From: Anadara kagoshimensis
Taxonomy: Eukaryota > Mollusca > Bivalvia > Arcoida > Arcidae
Reading direction: 5' to 3'
NCBI GenBank assembly: GCA_021292105.1
Contig: CM037857.1
Location: 34,852,680 to 34,916,679, forward strand
Length of the DNA: 64,000 nucleotides
The notes beneath the pieces are model-generated. The model had not been told where the DNA came from and searched no databases. It was given only the letters and a program-made list of their open reading frames with translations. The position numbers and the translations under genes are program-made. Shown piece by piece: positions 14,701-26,139 of the stretch; the stretch's first letter is position 1; each line of letters opens with the position of its first letter.

Positions 14701-17700
14701 GTTAATTGCACATGAATAAAAGTTGGTTTACTATACCTTAATTACAATATTTATATAACTACCGGTATATAGATGAAATATTTTCAAAATACATGTTTAC
14801 ATGGAATAATGAATGTATGGTAAATCTAATTGAATTGCTAAATAGAAATTAATAAACTTTAGTTTAAATGTAGGATTTATATGACCTGTATATAATGTTA
14901 GATCTTTGTTTCAATATACTGCATAATGTAAACCAAAATTGATTTAATGCCTTTTTAGTTAACTCAAGAAATATGAATTAATGACAATTGATATATTTTA
15001 ATTATGAGTTAACCTTTAACCTTTTGTTCCAGACTCAAGAAGTGCCTGTAAAATTAAACACAACTGCTATATTGAGAGAGGGAAGATTATATAAAAAAAG
15101 AGAAGATGATATGATTAAAAAGTATGTAACAGCATCATTACTTGTGATATAAAAAACTTTGTATGTCTAGCTCTTTGGTAGAGCACTTCATGATTTAAGG
15201 TTAATCGGTAGGAGTCCCCAGCTGGTATAGTATATCCTTGAGCATGACATTCAATTTTATATTGCTCCAGTCCAGTAACTTCAAAAAGAGCAGGGATTAA
15301 CATCCGTTCCAAGAGTGTTGTTATAATCTCAGTCATTTTCACATCACTGAATCGCCCAGGGTAGATCTAATGAGCCTATGGTTAGCTTGAAACAGACTTT
15401 TTACATTTGAGCTCTGGTTTACTGTGGGCCTCGATGGGCCCCCGGGTCGGCAGCACATACTTACGATTCACAGTATCTCTCATTGCCTAGGTTCGAACCC
15501 CAATCAGGGCCATTCCTAGTGTGAAAGAGTTTGTCAGTTTACTTGATGAAGACTGTTGGTTTTCTCTGGGTATTCTTGTTTCCTGTATGGTTTCCTCCAC
15601 CACCCTTAAGTGAAAGATTCTTAACTGGGGTATAAAACTCAATTACTCAATTCTTGCTTACTGTTTATTTTTTGTCATTAGTGATTTTCCTGAACTTTTA
15701 CGTTTAAACTGATATTATCTGTTTGTATATTTTAGGTTTGCAGCACTTGAAGCTGGCGCTAAGGACACAAGTGAGTTTGATAAGTGGCAATCGGAAATGA
15801 AGCAGAAAGATCTAGATGCTCAGCTATTTGAGATAGAACGTCGGAGATTAGCAGGAAAACTAAGTCATGAGGAAGCTATACTGGCCAGACAAGAACTAGT
15901 TACTGATAATAAACAAAAAGTACAGGCCATGAAAGATGAGGTATGTTGTTTTCTGAAACTCTCTGCCTATAGTTCTCCTCTTTTTCTGTTTTCCCCTTCA
16001 AGTTCAATGAGAACTAAATTTTTCTGAATGTTTTCTGAATTTTTCTGCCTAAATTCTTTTTATCTATTCTTCCTATCCAGTTCCATGAAAAAGAAAATAA
16101 TCTAAAATTTAACTGTCTTACAAGCATATGATAATTACTGGTACCTTAAAATATCTGGTTGTCAGTTTAAACTTCTTTTGCCTAACTTTATGAGATATAA
16201 ACTTGTTTTAATAATGCACATATTTTAATGTTTGAATATCTTAAGATGACCACACCTTTTTTCTCATAAAAATATGTGTGTTTTCTTTATAAATGGTTTA
16301 TAGATCAATAATGTTGGTCTGAACTGTTTCATTAAGATGAATTATATATGTGAAACATGCAAAACTATTGGCACTTCCAACTTAGATTACAGGCTTGCTA
16401 TTTCAAACAAAAAGAGTTAATTTCAGACAGTGCACCATTTACACATTTAGATATTTTATACTTGAGATTGAGATTTCTTATTTTATTGTACTTGTTATCT
16501 TGATTACAGACACAGAAAATGTTCCAAGAATATTTACAACAAAAACTTAAAGAAGAACAAGAAATAAGGTAGGCTTTTGATGCTATAATTTCCTACCTCC
16601 TGTACTGGAGAAAGATTGAGACCTTGATGTTGTCTGCATTGCCCTTTGTGCCATTCATGCCACTCATACCATATGTCCATGCATGGCTGGCTGATTGAAA
16701 AACCCAATGTTTTAAGTATATTACCAGTATATTTATTCTACCGGTAATTCTTTTTAATAAACCTCACTATAATGCCCCTCAATTACTTTACTACCTCACT
16801 TATTGCCACACTATTTTGAAGTTCCAAAATCATTTCTTCTATGGTTTTTTTCAAAAGCCTTCCTCAATTTATTGCCAAACCTCCTTTTAACACCAAAATT
16901 TGACTGAAAAATGGTGGTCATGAATCAAGGTTTTACTGTATGTGATGTTAAATCTCTATGATAGTTTAGAATTTGATATAGTGTTTAAATGACTTAGAAA
17001 TTAGAAAAAGGTCAGCATATACATGTACATGTACTTCTTATGCAGGTTTTACCAATTTTATCTATCTGTTTTTACAGACAACTTGTAGAAGACACGATGC
17101 AAGGACACAAAAATGCCAAAGATGCCACAAAAAAGATACAAGCATATAAAAGAAAAATAGGTAACTTGAAGCTATATAAAAAATAACAAAACTTTATAAC
17201 ATCTGTCTGATATACATGTATTTAGAAATAAAACCCTTCATTTGTTTACAGATAAATAGTTAAATATAGGGAAACTGATTACTTGAAATCCAATATGCGT
17301 AGATTTTTTCAGTTTTAAATGATTAAATTCAAAATGGCAAGAACAGTTGCTGGGAACAACTAATGACTTTAAATATCTGTCATGGCATTCTTGAAAATTG
17401 AAGGGTTAACAGGGTTCTTCTAGAATTACTAGTATTTCTACGTGTGTGGAAATATTCCCACATACATGTAGTATACATGATTAAAAAAATGTTAATTATG
17501 GCAAAAATTATTTTAATTTAGAATCTCTCTCTCTCTCTCTACTCTTCTTTCCTCTCAGATTCTCTCACTTAGAATCAAGTTCTTCTATTTCTTAGATTCA
17601 ACTCTCTCTCTCTCTCTCTCTCTCTCTCCTTTAGTCATGGTAGTAACCTGTAAAAACTTCTTTATTTTCAGTTCAAGAAGTAAATGAAGAAAGTCGAGAA

Positions 17701-20700
17701 TTAATGAGGATAGCATTTGAAGAGGTATGGCAATTTGAATTTAATGTAGTTTTTTAACACTCTAATTAATAAGAACATCAAGTAGGATATGTAACTGGTG
17801 TTATAGTTGAGTTGAATAATGGGGTTTTATGTCTCAGTCGATAATTTTCACTTATATCGAGATGACGCCATCTATTGGCAAAGGTGCAGAAATTTGCCTG
17901 TGTTTTGCACTGATCTCATTACACAGCAGGGTTCTTTATCATGCCACAACTACTGTGACACTGTACTTTGTTTATTTTTCCATCTGAAAGAACCATGACT
18001 TTCATTATGTAATGCTGAGTGCTTGGTGAAAGAACAGTCACTACCCACTTTCAAGTATTGGTTCAGACATGGTCAGGGTTCTAACCCATGACTTCCCACT
18101 TACAGAACGAACACTCTACTAACTGAGCGACTGCAGTGGTAAACTGGTGGTATGTATATACTACTTGATCTCTGTTGGTTCTCTGCTCAGTGCTCACCAT
18201 CTTCATATTGGAAATGAAATAGTTCACTTAAAATCTGGGGTGTCGCTTGTTAAACAGGTGAATAATAGTTATTAATAACGTCTATTGTTGCCTGTTAACC
18301 TTTTAGTAGCACTGTGTCAGAACTTTTTTGTCACTTGGTAACTTAAAAACTGGTTCATATTTTGGTCTGTTTTTGTGTTTGGGTCACAAGATCAAAGGTC
18401 AAGGTCAATTCAGAAATATTGATTACTACTTATTTTGCTCTAAAAACAATATCTTTTTTTTTGTCTTGAGCAGTGTTAAAGGTTACAAAGCCATTATACA
18501 TTTGTATTTTGTATTTATAGGCTGAAGCTGAAATGAAAAAGAAAATGGAATTAATTCATCAGATACGAGCTATGGAAGCTGTTCCAATTATAAGACAGAA
18601 ATTTGTTGATTTGACCGCTACATCAGGTCACGGTCTGCTGGGTGAAATGTCAATAGCAGAGGTAAGTCTGAGAGAGAGAGCGAGTTTAATACTTAAATTA
18701 CACTATTATATAGCATTTGTTGCATTGCAATGATTTATAATTAAAACAAGATTTTTATCAAACATAATGAAGAGACTGACATATAATAAATATGCATTTG
18801 AATTTTCATCTGTACATGCAATTTGAGAATAAAATAGCATTTTATCAATAAAGTTTTTCATTGAAATAAAAGATATTTCTTGCTTATAATAACACAATCT
18901 TTTAAAAGTATGCTTATAACCAGGGTTGACCAATCTTTTCTAACTTTTACAGCTGAAGGAAAGATTATGTCTCATGAAAACTGCTGAAAAAGAAGATGAA
19001 GAGAGTAAAAGAGATGAAATATTACAATCCAAACAGGTATTTGTTTTTAACTTCATTTATCACCAGCAAAATTTGCAGAAGACACATATATATATATAGG
19101 GTTTACTATGGCATTATTGGTGCCAGCGTCCCTTTTGGTTCCAGGACATTAACTCCTGTAACCTGTAATACTGGATTTGATTTTGATGAAATTTGGCCAT
19201 TATGGTTACTGTTGATATACTATGGTCAGGTTATAAGTGGGACAAAATCTGCGTAGAATAATTAGCATACTGCAATCAGATCGGTTGTTTTTTCCAAGAT
19301 TACAATACCTCCAAGATTGATTGCAATTCGATGGATTTTGACCTCATTAATGTATCCATTAGTATTGGTAATCAATTACAGTTTCATGATTTGTGAAGGG
19401 TTGGCTGTAACTTATAAATTAGTGACATTTATCCAAATTTTTCCAACACGTAGATAATTTTTGTAATTTTTAGTATTTTACATATCATGCATATCTTAAG
19501 ACAAAAAGTGTTTTATTTCACACTCATTAATTATTTCTAAAAATTTGACCTTTTGTACTTGTACAGGATAAGGATCAGAAATTATTGGACACACTTGAAA
19601 CAATTTCCCGACATCGCCTAGAACAAACAAAATCAGCGGCAGTCAAGTAAGTGTCTGCTTTGTTGACTGTAAGTGTGGAAATAAAACATTCTGAGAAATG
19701 TGTGATCAACCAGAAAAATAATACAATAAATGTACAACTATGATAAGCTTTCCATCCCCAGTTTAATTTGAGCTCTTTATCTAGTTGGCCAGTATGAAAT
19801 CTTCAATGCACAAGAATGCATTTCAAAGTAAAAACAAATACTGTAAACATAATATTATTTTTACGGTGTACTAAGTTTTGGTTATTTTGCAATCATTTGT
19901 TTTGCGCCAAAATTAATACCGAGTGAAAAGTATAATATGCTTATTGTGTTATAGTGCATATTTAAAATGCAAAAACTACACGGATATGTCTAAATTTCAT
20001 ATAACTTGAAAATAAATACATGCGAAATTAAGTATGTTTACATTAGTCTAATTTAGCTTACCTGCACCCCTGGAATCTGTGTCCGTTTTTTAGCGTACAG
20101 TGTTATTTTTTGTGGCAACTTTTATAAAATGAAGTATTTGATTGTTTCATGTGTATGAATGCTGTGCTGCGTGAGGCAGGCAAGCTATGTAAATTTCTGA
20201 CAATTGCTGTAAAATTCAAAATGAAAGCCTCACTGGTAAATTTGCATGTTATATCAAAATTTTGTATCATTAATTTTATTCTGTTTGATATAGGCTTGAA
20301 GATAAAAAACGAAGTGCAACTCAAAGAAAACCTGAATACCAAGATGAAAGATTAATAGAAATGCAAAAACGATTGAATGAGAGGAAAGCTCAGAGGAGAA
20401 AAGAACAAGAGAATAGTAGATTAACCTCAAACCAAATGTCAGCAGATAGAACAAGGAGTCTTATAAACCAAAAGGTTGGTAAAACTGTCAGGATTTTCTG
20501 GAAATAGAGTTGTACCAGTATTTTGTTTGTACTGTTGACTACATGTGGGGTCTGGTCATGCATTATAGATGCCACGTGGTCTGGTCATGCATTATGGATA
20601 TCAGGTGATGATATTCAGCATTTTTTTAGCTGGTGTTATTACCAGTACTGCATCTGTTTCTCAGTCTTCCATGTAAAACTCACTCAAAATATTTTAATAC

Positions 20701-21458
20701 AAGCAGTAGAAGAATTGTTAAAACAGAAGTAAAAAGTTTTGTCTTTTGGGTGCAAAATGACAGAGTAACGTGATGCAATGTTAAGTTTAAGGTCAGGTTT
20801 TCAAAGAATTTGAAGTCAGTGAGATGTTTCACACAAACTATCTAGTCTGACTTGTCCTTCCACCAAGCAAGTATTTCCTATCATTAAATCAGCAGTGCAA
20901 GTTTGTTTTGTTAACTTCTAGATATAGACCCCGGAACTTGGTGTGTGCAATATAATTTTGGATAATTTGTATTTGAAAACGGACCAACTCTGTGAATACA
21001 ACCACTCCTCTTTATGCTCTTTGACATTTAAGGCATCCACTGTAGTTCAGTTTAGACAGATTTTACTTTACTGGAGTTTGGTTGCCACCAGTTGTGCTGT
21101 TGTTGTTCAGTTTAGAGTCTTCAGACATATTTTTTGTCAGATCTTATCTGTATGAACCCAGTCCTTATTGATAAAATGTATCCAGCAGACAGCCCTGGTC
21201 CATATTGATAAACTATACATATTTTTGGTTACTTTGAAATTGGTTTTCACAGCTTCCACTGTACAACAATAGGTGTTATGGTTTTATCTTTTTCTTAATC
21301 TTTCTTATTCTTAATTCTGTCAATTATTTGTATATTTTCAGAAAGCATTAGAGGAAAACAGATGGAGAGAATTGGAAAATACAAAAGAAAGAACAGCTAA
21401 AGTAGTAACAGGAAATCTAATGAAAAGTAAATCTGCCAGTAGACTTGTCGCTTATTAA
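306..21458 (+). CDS. CFAP99: CFAP99, cilia- and flagella-associated protein 99 (18 coding exons)
   Basis: Coding exons read by eye: 306-419, 1889-2033, 3794-3888, 4631-4743, 8919-9013, 9623-9681, 10904-11011, 13843-13995, 15033-15121, 15736-15940, 16510-16568, 17078-17160, 17672-17724, 18521-18661, 18953-19036, 19567-19646, 20294-20474 and 21342-21458. Every border is GT/AG, every phase matches its neighbour, and the total is 1974 nt (657 codons plus TAA). Residues 1 to about 185 form a helical N-terminal part ending in an SWMPELQQM-type segment. A proline-rich linker (NITQPRPRSIPIPEP, about residues 192-207) follows, then about 450 residues rich in Lys, Glu, Arg and Gln that look like long helices or coiled coil (for example FEIERRRLAGKLSHEEAILA). 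This order fits my memory of the CFAP99 family, a protein of motile cilia and flagella; its biochemical role is poorly defined. The start ATG has a good context (AAACATGG). No signal peptide or membrane segment is seen. The family name is recognition from memory; the exon model is direct reading. Confidence 0.85.
2335..2890 (+). repeat. 180-bp satellite array, copy 1 (CFAP99 intron 2)
   Basis: The string CTCCTCCTACAGTTTTCAAC begins at 2371, 2551 and 2731, an exact 180-bp period; the third unit is shortened. The left edge is GGGCGGGGAAAATAGGGTACC at 2335-2355. The same unit with the same edge, in reverse complement, forms an array at 54412-55001. Within the units, tracts such as GAAACTTCACAGAATGTTTC are almost unchanged, so the array is fairly young or homogenised. 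It lies wholly in an intron. Short ORFs crossing it are by-products. Confidence 0.9.
4744..8918 (+). other. CFAP99 intron 4 (long, mostly unremarkable)
   Basis: This 4.2-kb intron separates the STLQ end of exon 4 from the WMPELQQ exon. Apart from the inverted-repeat element near 5.2-5.35 kb it is simple AT-rich sequence with short chance ORFs. I saw no exon-like block with matching phase and plausible borders, so I do not propose a missing exon. Confidence 0.5.
5197..5341. repeat. Short inverted-repeat element (AAGATGGC family)
   Basis: TTGAAAATTCAAGATGG at 5197-5213 is mirrored by CCATCTTGAATTTCCAA at 5325-5341, bounding about 145 bp. A near-perfect inner palindrome (CAAGATGGCGGCCATCTTG) lies near the left arm. 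This looks like a small non-autonomous element or its remnant in CFAP99 intron 4. No coding potential. Confidence 0.5.
11012..13842 (+). other. CFAP99 intron 7 with a possible 1.8-kb insertion
   Basis: The intron holds a (GA)n tract at 11686-11729 and a very AT-rich middle. Two richer patches flank that middle (about 11.06-11.28 and 12.88-13.08 kb). They carry an inverted 13-bp pair, TATACACCCTTCC near 11198 and GGAAGGGTGTATA near 13000, and each carries GTGACGTCATAT. This could be the two ends of one element of about 1.8 kb, but terminal matches beyond 13 bp are weak. Confidence 0.35.
11686..11729. repeat. (GA)n microsatellite
   Basis: About 22 uninterrupted GA dinucleotides in CFAP99 intron 7. 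Confidence 0.97.
14461..14620. mobile_element. Foldback MITE with 65-bp inverted arms
   Basis: Arms 14461-14525 and 14556-14620 are reverse complements with only two mismatches, around a 30-bp centre that is itself partly self-complementary (CGCGCTAGTGCGC region). The whole 160 bp can therefore fold into one long hairpin. It has no ORF. The outer ends AACCATT/AGTGGTT are flanked by TA-rich sequence, which fits insertion at a TA target, but that is inference. It lies in CFAP99 intron 8. Confidence 0.85.
15423..15660 (+). mobile_element. SINE-like element, family C, plus orientation
   Basis: The left part has a tRNA-like B box (GGTTCGAACCCC near 15490). The body has TAGTGTGAAAGAGTTTGTCA and TTTCCTCCACCACCCTTAA, and the tail ends in CTTAACTGGGGTATAAAACT plus CAATTACTCAA. 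The same body occurs near 22650-22891 and 62020-62190 (plus) and inverted near 43412-43565 and in both halves of the 37-38.9 kb duplication. The A box is not clear, so the polymerase III origin is inferred. Confidence 0.65.
16738..16935. mobile_element. Degenerate MITE-like repeat
   Basis: The left side reads AATAAACCTCACTATAATGC and the right side GGTGGTCATGAATCAAGG plus TTTTACTGTA, which are loosely inverted. A second partial copy of the left side occurs near 41362 (ATAAAACCCCATATAATGCC). The ends are diverged and no target duplication is clear. Confidence 0.35.
17524..17628. repeat. Two (CT)n tracts
   Basis: Runs of CT at about 17524-17540 and 17602-17628 flank a CT-rich spacer, shortly before the exon starting at 17672. 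They extend the pyrimidine character of this intron's 3' part. Confidence 0.9.
17806..18141 (-). mobile_element. tRNA-derived SINE, family A, full-length copy 1
   Basis: Read on the minus strand, the right end (about 18077-18141) is tRNA-like: CGCTCAGTTAGTAGAG as an A box and GTCATGGGTTAGAACC as a B box. A body of about 250 bp follows, and the left end is a tail of CAACT/ACTCA type. Flanks GTAACTGGTGTTAT and GTAAACTGGTGGTAT look like an aged target-site duplication. The body matches copies at 27527-27755 and 34163-34502. It lies in the CFAP99 intron after exon 13. Confidence 0.8.
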
Positions 21459-21869
21459 TTATGTTAATTAATGTGTTATTATTTGCTGCTGATTACACTT
21501 GAATCGTCTGGAATTATGTGATTTTTCTGGAAATGGAGGACTCCCTATTGACACTTGTGAGAGAAAGAGAAAAAAAGAGAGTTATCTGCTTTTTTCTGAA
21601 ATAACAACACAAATGTTGCAAGACATTTTAAAAAAAATGTAAATCTTCTTAACCTTAAACAATGTCATTAAGTCATTCTTGTTTTAAATATGCAAGACAG
21701 ATAAGACAGTTGAGAAGAGATGGAAAGATGCATGCTTAACTTGGTATGAATAACAAAACAATACAAACATTTTTAAATTTTTTTCTATATTCAAAATGTT
21801 TTAAAAATGTCATAAAGGGAGATAAATATTGCAGGAAGCATTAACAAGTCAATCAAGACACAACTATAA

Positions 21870-21894
21870 TTTTTTTTTTTTTTTTTTTTTTTTT
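21870..21894. repeat. Poly-T tract in the CFAP99 3' UTR region
   Basis: About 25 consecutive T on the plus strand, 0.4 kb beyond the CFAP99 stop. It could be the tail of an old minus-oriented retroinsertion, but no body is recognised beside it. Confidence 0.9.
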
Positions 21895-22607
21895 GTGGAA
21901 CTATTATTTTTTTGGGAAAAGCTTGGAATCTTGTTTATAAGAAAAGGGTCTATATAGGCTTAAAGCTTATTTATAACATGTAGTATGGTATCTTATAATG
22001 ATATTCACCACATTTTGATGATTTCTAACCATGCGGATTGTCTTTGTACAAAGAACATGAAGAATTGACAAATGTCCACTGGTCACATCATGTGACTTGC
22101 AGACCCTTAAATGTGGCTTTTATGGGAAAACATCAATATAAATAGTCCATTACAATAGTAGTTCTACATCAATGTTACAATGTGTTATTTGAGAATGACT
22201 GAAATCCTGTTTATTTATTAAAACATTCTTTATCTATTTATATTGTATAAATTGAACTCCAGAATTATTTTATCTTACACATACCTACACATTTGTAATA
22301 TTTTACAACATATTGCACTACTTGTTATGTCTGTCTTTGGTACCTGTTGGATCTATTATTGTATTTGAAATATGAAAATTTTCCGTCCATTTCAGTATTG
22401 ATGGTTTTCTTAAAAATGTGATATAATTTTTATATTTATGTATAGTTTTATGATATGTTAATGTTGAATGTTCTTGAATGATGAAAATCATGTCAGTATA
22501 TGAAGTAAAGTATTTACATTTTTTAACGTCTTTTGAGTTTGTCTTTCAGTTTTAATTTGTCTTTAAGCTTTAATTAAGAATTCAATTTTTTGCTTATATA
22601 AAACAAA

Positions 22608-22617
22608 AATAAATAAA
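22608..22617 (+). promoter_or_regulatory. Overlapping AATAAA signals, probable CFAP99 poly(A) site
   Basis: AATAAATAAA gives two overlapping AATAAA hexamers about 1.15 kb after the CFAP99 stop, following a T-rich, gene-free 3' UTR. Cleavage would be expected a few tens of bases downstream. Earlier signals were not surveyed exhaustively. Confidence 0.5.
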
Positions 22618-22649
22618 GTACTGCTACTGTTGACATTTAAGAAATTGGG

Positions 22650-22891
22650 AATTGTAGTATGCACTTATGGACCACAACTCTTCTCACTGCCTAGGATCAA
22701 ATACCACTCAGGACAAATCCTAGTATGAGAAAGTTTGTCATTTCACTTGCTGAAGGCCAGTGGTTTTCTCTAGGCACTTCAACATTTTCCTCCAAGATCC
22801 CTAAAATTACCAACTCAATATAAGTGAAATGAATCTTGACTTGGCATAAATCACCAATCCTCCACTCAACTCTTCTATGAACATGTACATG
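22650..22891 (+). mobile_element. SINE-like element, family C, plus orientation
   Basis: The body contains TGCCTAGGATCAAATACCAC, AGTATGAGAAAGTTTGTCAT and TTCACTTGCTGAAGGCCAGT, and the end is CTTGACTTGGCATAAATCAC followed by CTCCACTCAACT. It aligns with the copy at 15423-15660. It sits just past the CFAP99 poly(A) signal. Confidence 0.6.
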
Positions 22892-23600
22892 ACAATAGCC
22901 AATGCACCATAGAACTTGACACAATACAAGTTAACTACAGAAATTGTCAAACAAGACAAGACAACAAAGGACACAGACATATTGGGATCACTGGTTATAT
23001 AAAACTAAGAAATACATGCACATTACGTAATTTCTGAATACAGGAGGTTTAACATGCCTGAAAACATTGATTTTGGACTTCAAATGGAGTCTCTTGGCCC
23101 AGTTGCACCATGCATAATTAGACATTATTAAAGATAATTACCGTATTAATTAAATGTTAATAATCTCAACCAGGCATGTAGCAAGGTGAAAATGATGTGA
23201 ATTCAAATTAGAATACAATTTGTGCCAATTGCAGGGTGGGGGGGAGGTAGGGAAGAAGCTCCCCGAGAAAAAATTTGAAATATTGATGTAAAAGGAGATG
23301 CAATCTGATGACATTTTTTAAAATGGCAGAATCTGAAGGCGAGTTTTTTCCAGTTATTTTACTTAAGGTCAGTTTTTTTTGTACCTTTGGATTCTTTAAA
23401 ATCTACCTCAATACAAGTGAAACCTGTTTTGACTCGCTTGAACCAAAATTATATTTTAATTGCAGCAGTTGTAAAAAATAAATACTGATTATTTATTGTT
23501 TAATTATGTTCCCCAAATGAAGTTGTGGACATTTGTATACTCCATTTTTTTATTTCTTCCTCCTGCTGCTGAGGAGAAGTTCTTTGCTGTTGTTGCTGTA

Positions 23601-23627
23601 GATGATGATGATGATGATGATGATGAT
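23601..23627. repeat. (GAT)9 microsatellite
   Basis: Nine GAT units followed by a T run. Confidence 0.95.
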
Positions 23628-24394
23628 TTTTTTTTCAAATTTTCCAATTTGACAACTTAGTGATCCCTATCAGTTCAAATTCCTTATTGTATGGACACAT
23701 TTTACAACAGTTATAGCAACAAACAACAAAATACAATGAACAAAGAAATAACAAGTAATGCACAATATTGGGGAAAAGGATAGGATGAAAAGTAACACCT
23801 GTTTTTCATGTATTCTGTGCAACAGCTTCAATTTTAGGCTAATAACTAGTTTCTAATGTTGAAACATGATTCAAATACCTTAAAATGTGTTTTATTTGAA
23901 CTTTGAGATGATGCCAAAATATGTGTGAAGTTGGGTCTTTAACCTGTCAAATCGTCTAGTATCAAGGCAAGTTGATAAATTATGTAGTGGCACTAAGGCC
24001 TAGGTCAGTTATGAATAGGTGAATGAAAGACTTCAAATGGAATGACTGAGTTCCAGTTTTTTTAAAATAAACAATATTTACAATTGGAATTAACCTTCTT
24101 TAGATGAACGTATTTGTTTTTACTGGTATTCAATTGCTCTTGAATACGGTGTTGGGTCATGACCTCTGATAACGTAACGTTTAACTATTTGATTACATCA
24201 CAGAATGCCATCTATTACGTCACACATTTTTTGATTGGCCAGCATCCAGTCTACTCCCGACGTAACTTTCCTTATTTGGAGCAAGGCTGTTCCATCAATC
24301 CCGTATGTTTGTCGGAATCTTGAATGAAATAAATTATTGTAGCGATAATTTTATGTTTCGGACATGCTATCAATATTTTTTATGATTGTAAATA

Positions 24395-24499
24395 TAAGAA
24401 ATAACATTCTATTTGAGAAGCAGTTCATGTTAAATATGCTATTCCTGACTCTCATTCATAATACCGAATGAATACACTCAAATAGAATGTTATTTCTTA
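24395..24499. mobile_element. 105-bp element with perfect 23-bp terminal inverted repeats
   Basis: The sequence at 24395-24417 (TAAGAAATAACATTCTATTT plus GAG) is the exact reverse complement of 24477-24499. The 59-bp centre has no coding potential. It looks like a very small MITE. It lies about 380-480 bp upstream of the TMEM128 ATG, within possible promoter territory. Confidence 0.7.
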
Positions 24500-24875
24500 A
24501 TTGAAACAAAAAAAGATAAATTGCTCTTATCATTCATCTTTTAAATGCTTGCAACATGTTCAAAGGGGGACAACTCGTGATTTAAATGGTGAGAGTGCGT
24601 AAATAAAAATTGCTACACTTTTTTCATTACCAATCATATACACCAAATTTTGAATAATATAACAGAAACTAAATATGAATACAAAAATCAATGGCAATTA
24701 AATTTAATATAAATTTCAAATTTGAATGAAATATTTAGAATGAATGTTATTATTCGTAAACAAAATGACTTGATAGCTTTTCTCTGCTATTGCTACACTT
24801 TTTAGAGAGTCTAAAAATTGGGAAAACCTGAAGTAGTATTCAGGTGTCTGTAGATCTAATTAGTTCTAACACAAA

Positions 24876-26044
24876 ATGTCGACAGACACGGACAGGTTGT
24901 TGATATCAGACGATGATGCCATGGAAAACATACGTCGCCGTGTCCAGAAAAAGATAGCAGGACAATTTTTAGAAGTAATTAACCCAGGTTAGTCTGCCCT
25001 CTGGTTTTAACAAGATAAACAACTTTCTTCCTTGTTGCCTTGGTAACTGTACATACACTTTCTGTTAGAAAGTTGCCTTTATTGACCAACCCGTTGGTCA
25101 GCCATTTCGTTTAACATAAAGACAAAATGTTAAAGTAGTCTTGACCGGCGCTGTTATAACCCTACTGCTTGAATCACTGTCAATTTGTGACAGTGCATTG
25201 TGCAAAATAATCATAACAAACTTAAAAAAATTTTGCTTGTATGTTGCATTATTTTAGCCTTTTGTGCAAGTCACATTTTTAATTACCATAGACTATGTCC
25301 TTATTGAGGAAATTGTTGCTGCTTTGTTATTTAATGGGGATCTGTTGGTTGCCTGATGGTGATGGTCAAAGAATTAGTCATTTCGTACCATGACCATTTC
25401 GTACCATCCATTTCGTCCCATATCAACTACATACATATTATATACACAGTGTGTATATACAACCCTCAGTATCAGGTAGAGTCCTTTTTTCGTAGCCGTA
25501 TCACTACGAGTCACGCTTGCACGACGACTAGTGATACAGCTACGAAAAAAGGACGAGACCTGATACGAAGGGTTGTATATACACACTGTGTATATGATAT
25601 TTTTATCTAACATTTCCAATTAGGTTATTTAAAATAATAAAAAAAACAATACTTTATATAAAAATACATTTTGCCACAGAAAACCACTGAACTATGTTAT
25701 GACTGACAAATCGAAGACTCCTAATGACGTCACAATGAGAAAGTGCACGCGCGCTTTACCGCCAATGTTGTATCACCACACTGTATCATGTGTGTTCGAT
25801 AAAACTTGTATTTCGTCAAATCAGATAGAAAAACTAGTCTAATGTTAGATAACATTTCGTACCATGTCCATTTCGTACCATGTCCATTTCGTACCATGAC
25901 CATATCATACCATAATCTTTGACCATTTCGTACCATACACTCAAGCCATTTTACCATATATTACAACTACATAGCTACCATTTCGTACCATATGATAGTG
26001 AAGTGTTACCAATTCCTACAATAAATTTTGTATCATAGTGAAAG

Positions 26045-26139
<95 letters not shown>

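Larger units (their letters stand above)
22892..24875. other. Intergenic region between CFAP99 and TMEM128
   Basis: No gene is seen. Contents are AT-rich DNA, a G-rich patch near 23237, a (GAT)9 tract at 23601-23627 and an inverted-repeat element at 24395-24499. A less AT-rich patch at about 24130-24310 carries TTACGTCA and GATTGGCC (CRE-like and reversed CCAAT-box-like words). The patch lies 0.6 kb upstream of the TMEM128 start and may be part of its promoter, or of another repeat. I see no clear TATA box. Confidence 0.45.

Noticed and set aside
18077-18141. Possible minus-strand tRNA gene
   Set aside because: It is the diverged head of a SINE whose body and target duplication continue to 17806.
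25356-25619. Open frames on both strands with similar peptides
   Set aside because: They mirror each other because they lie on the two arms of the 25435-25600 foldback.
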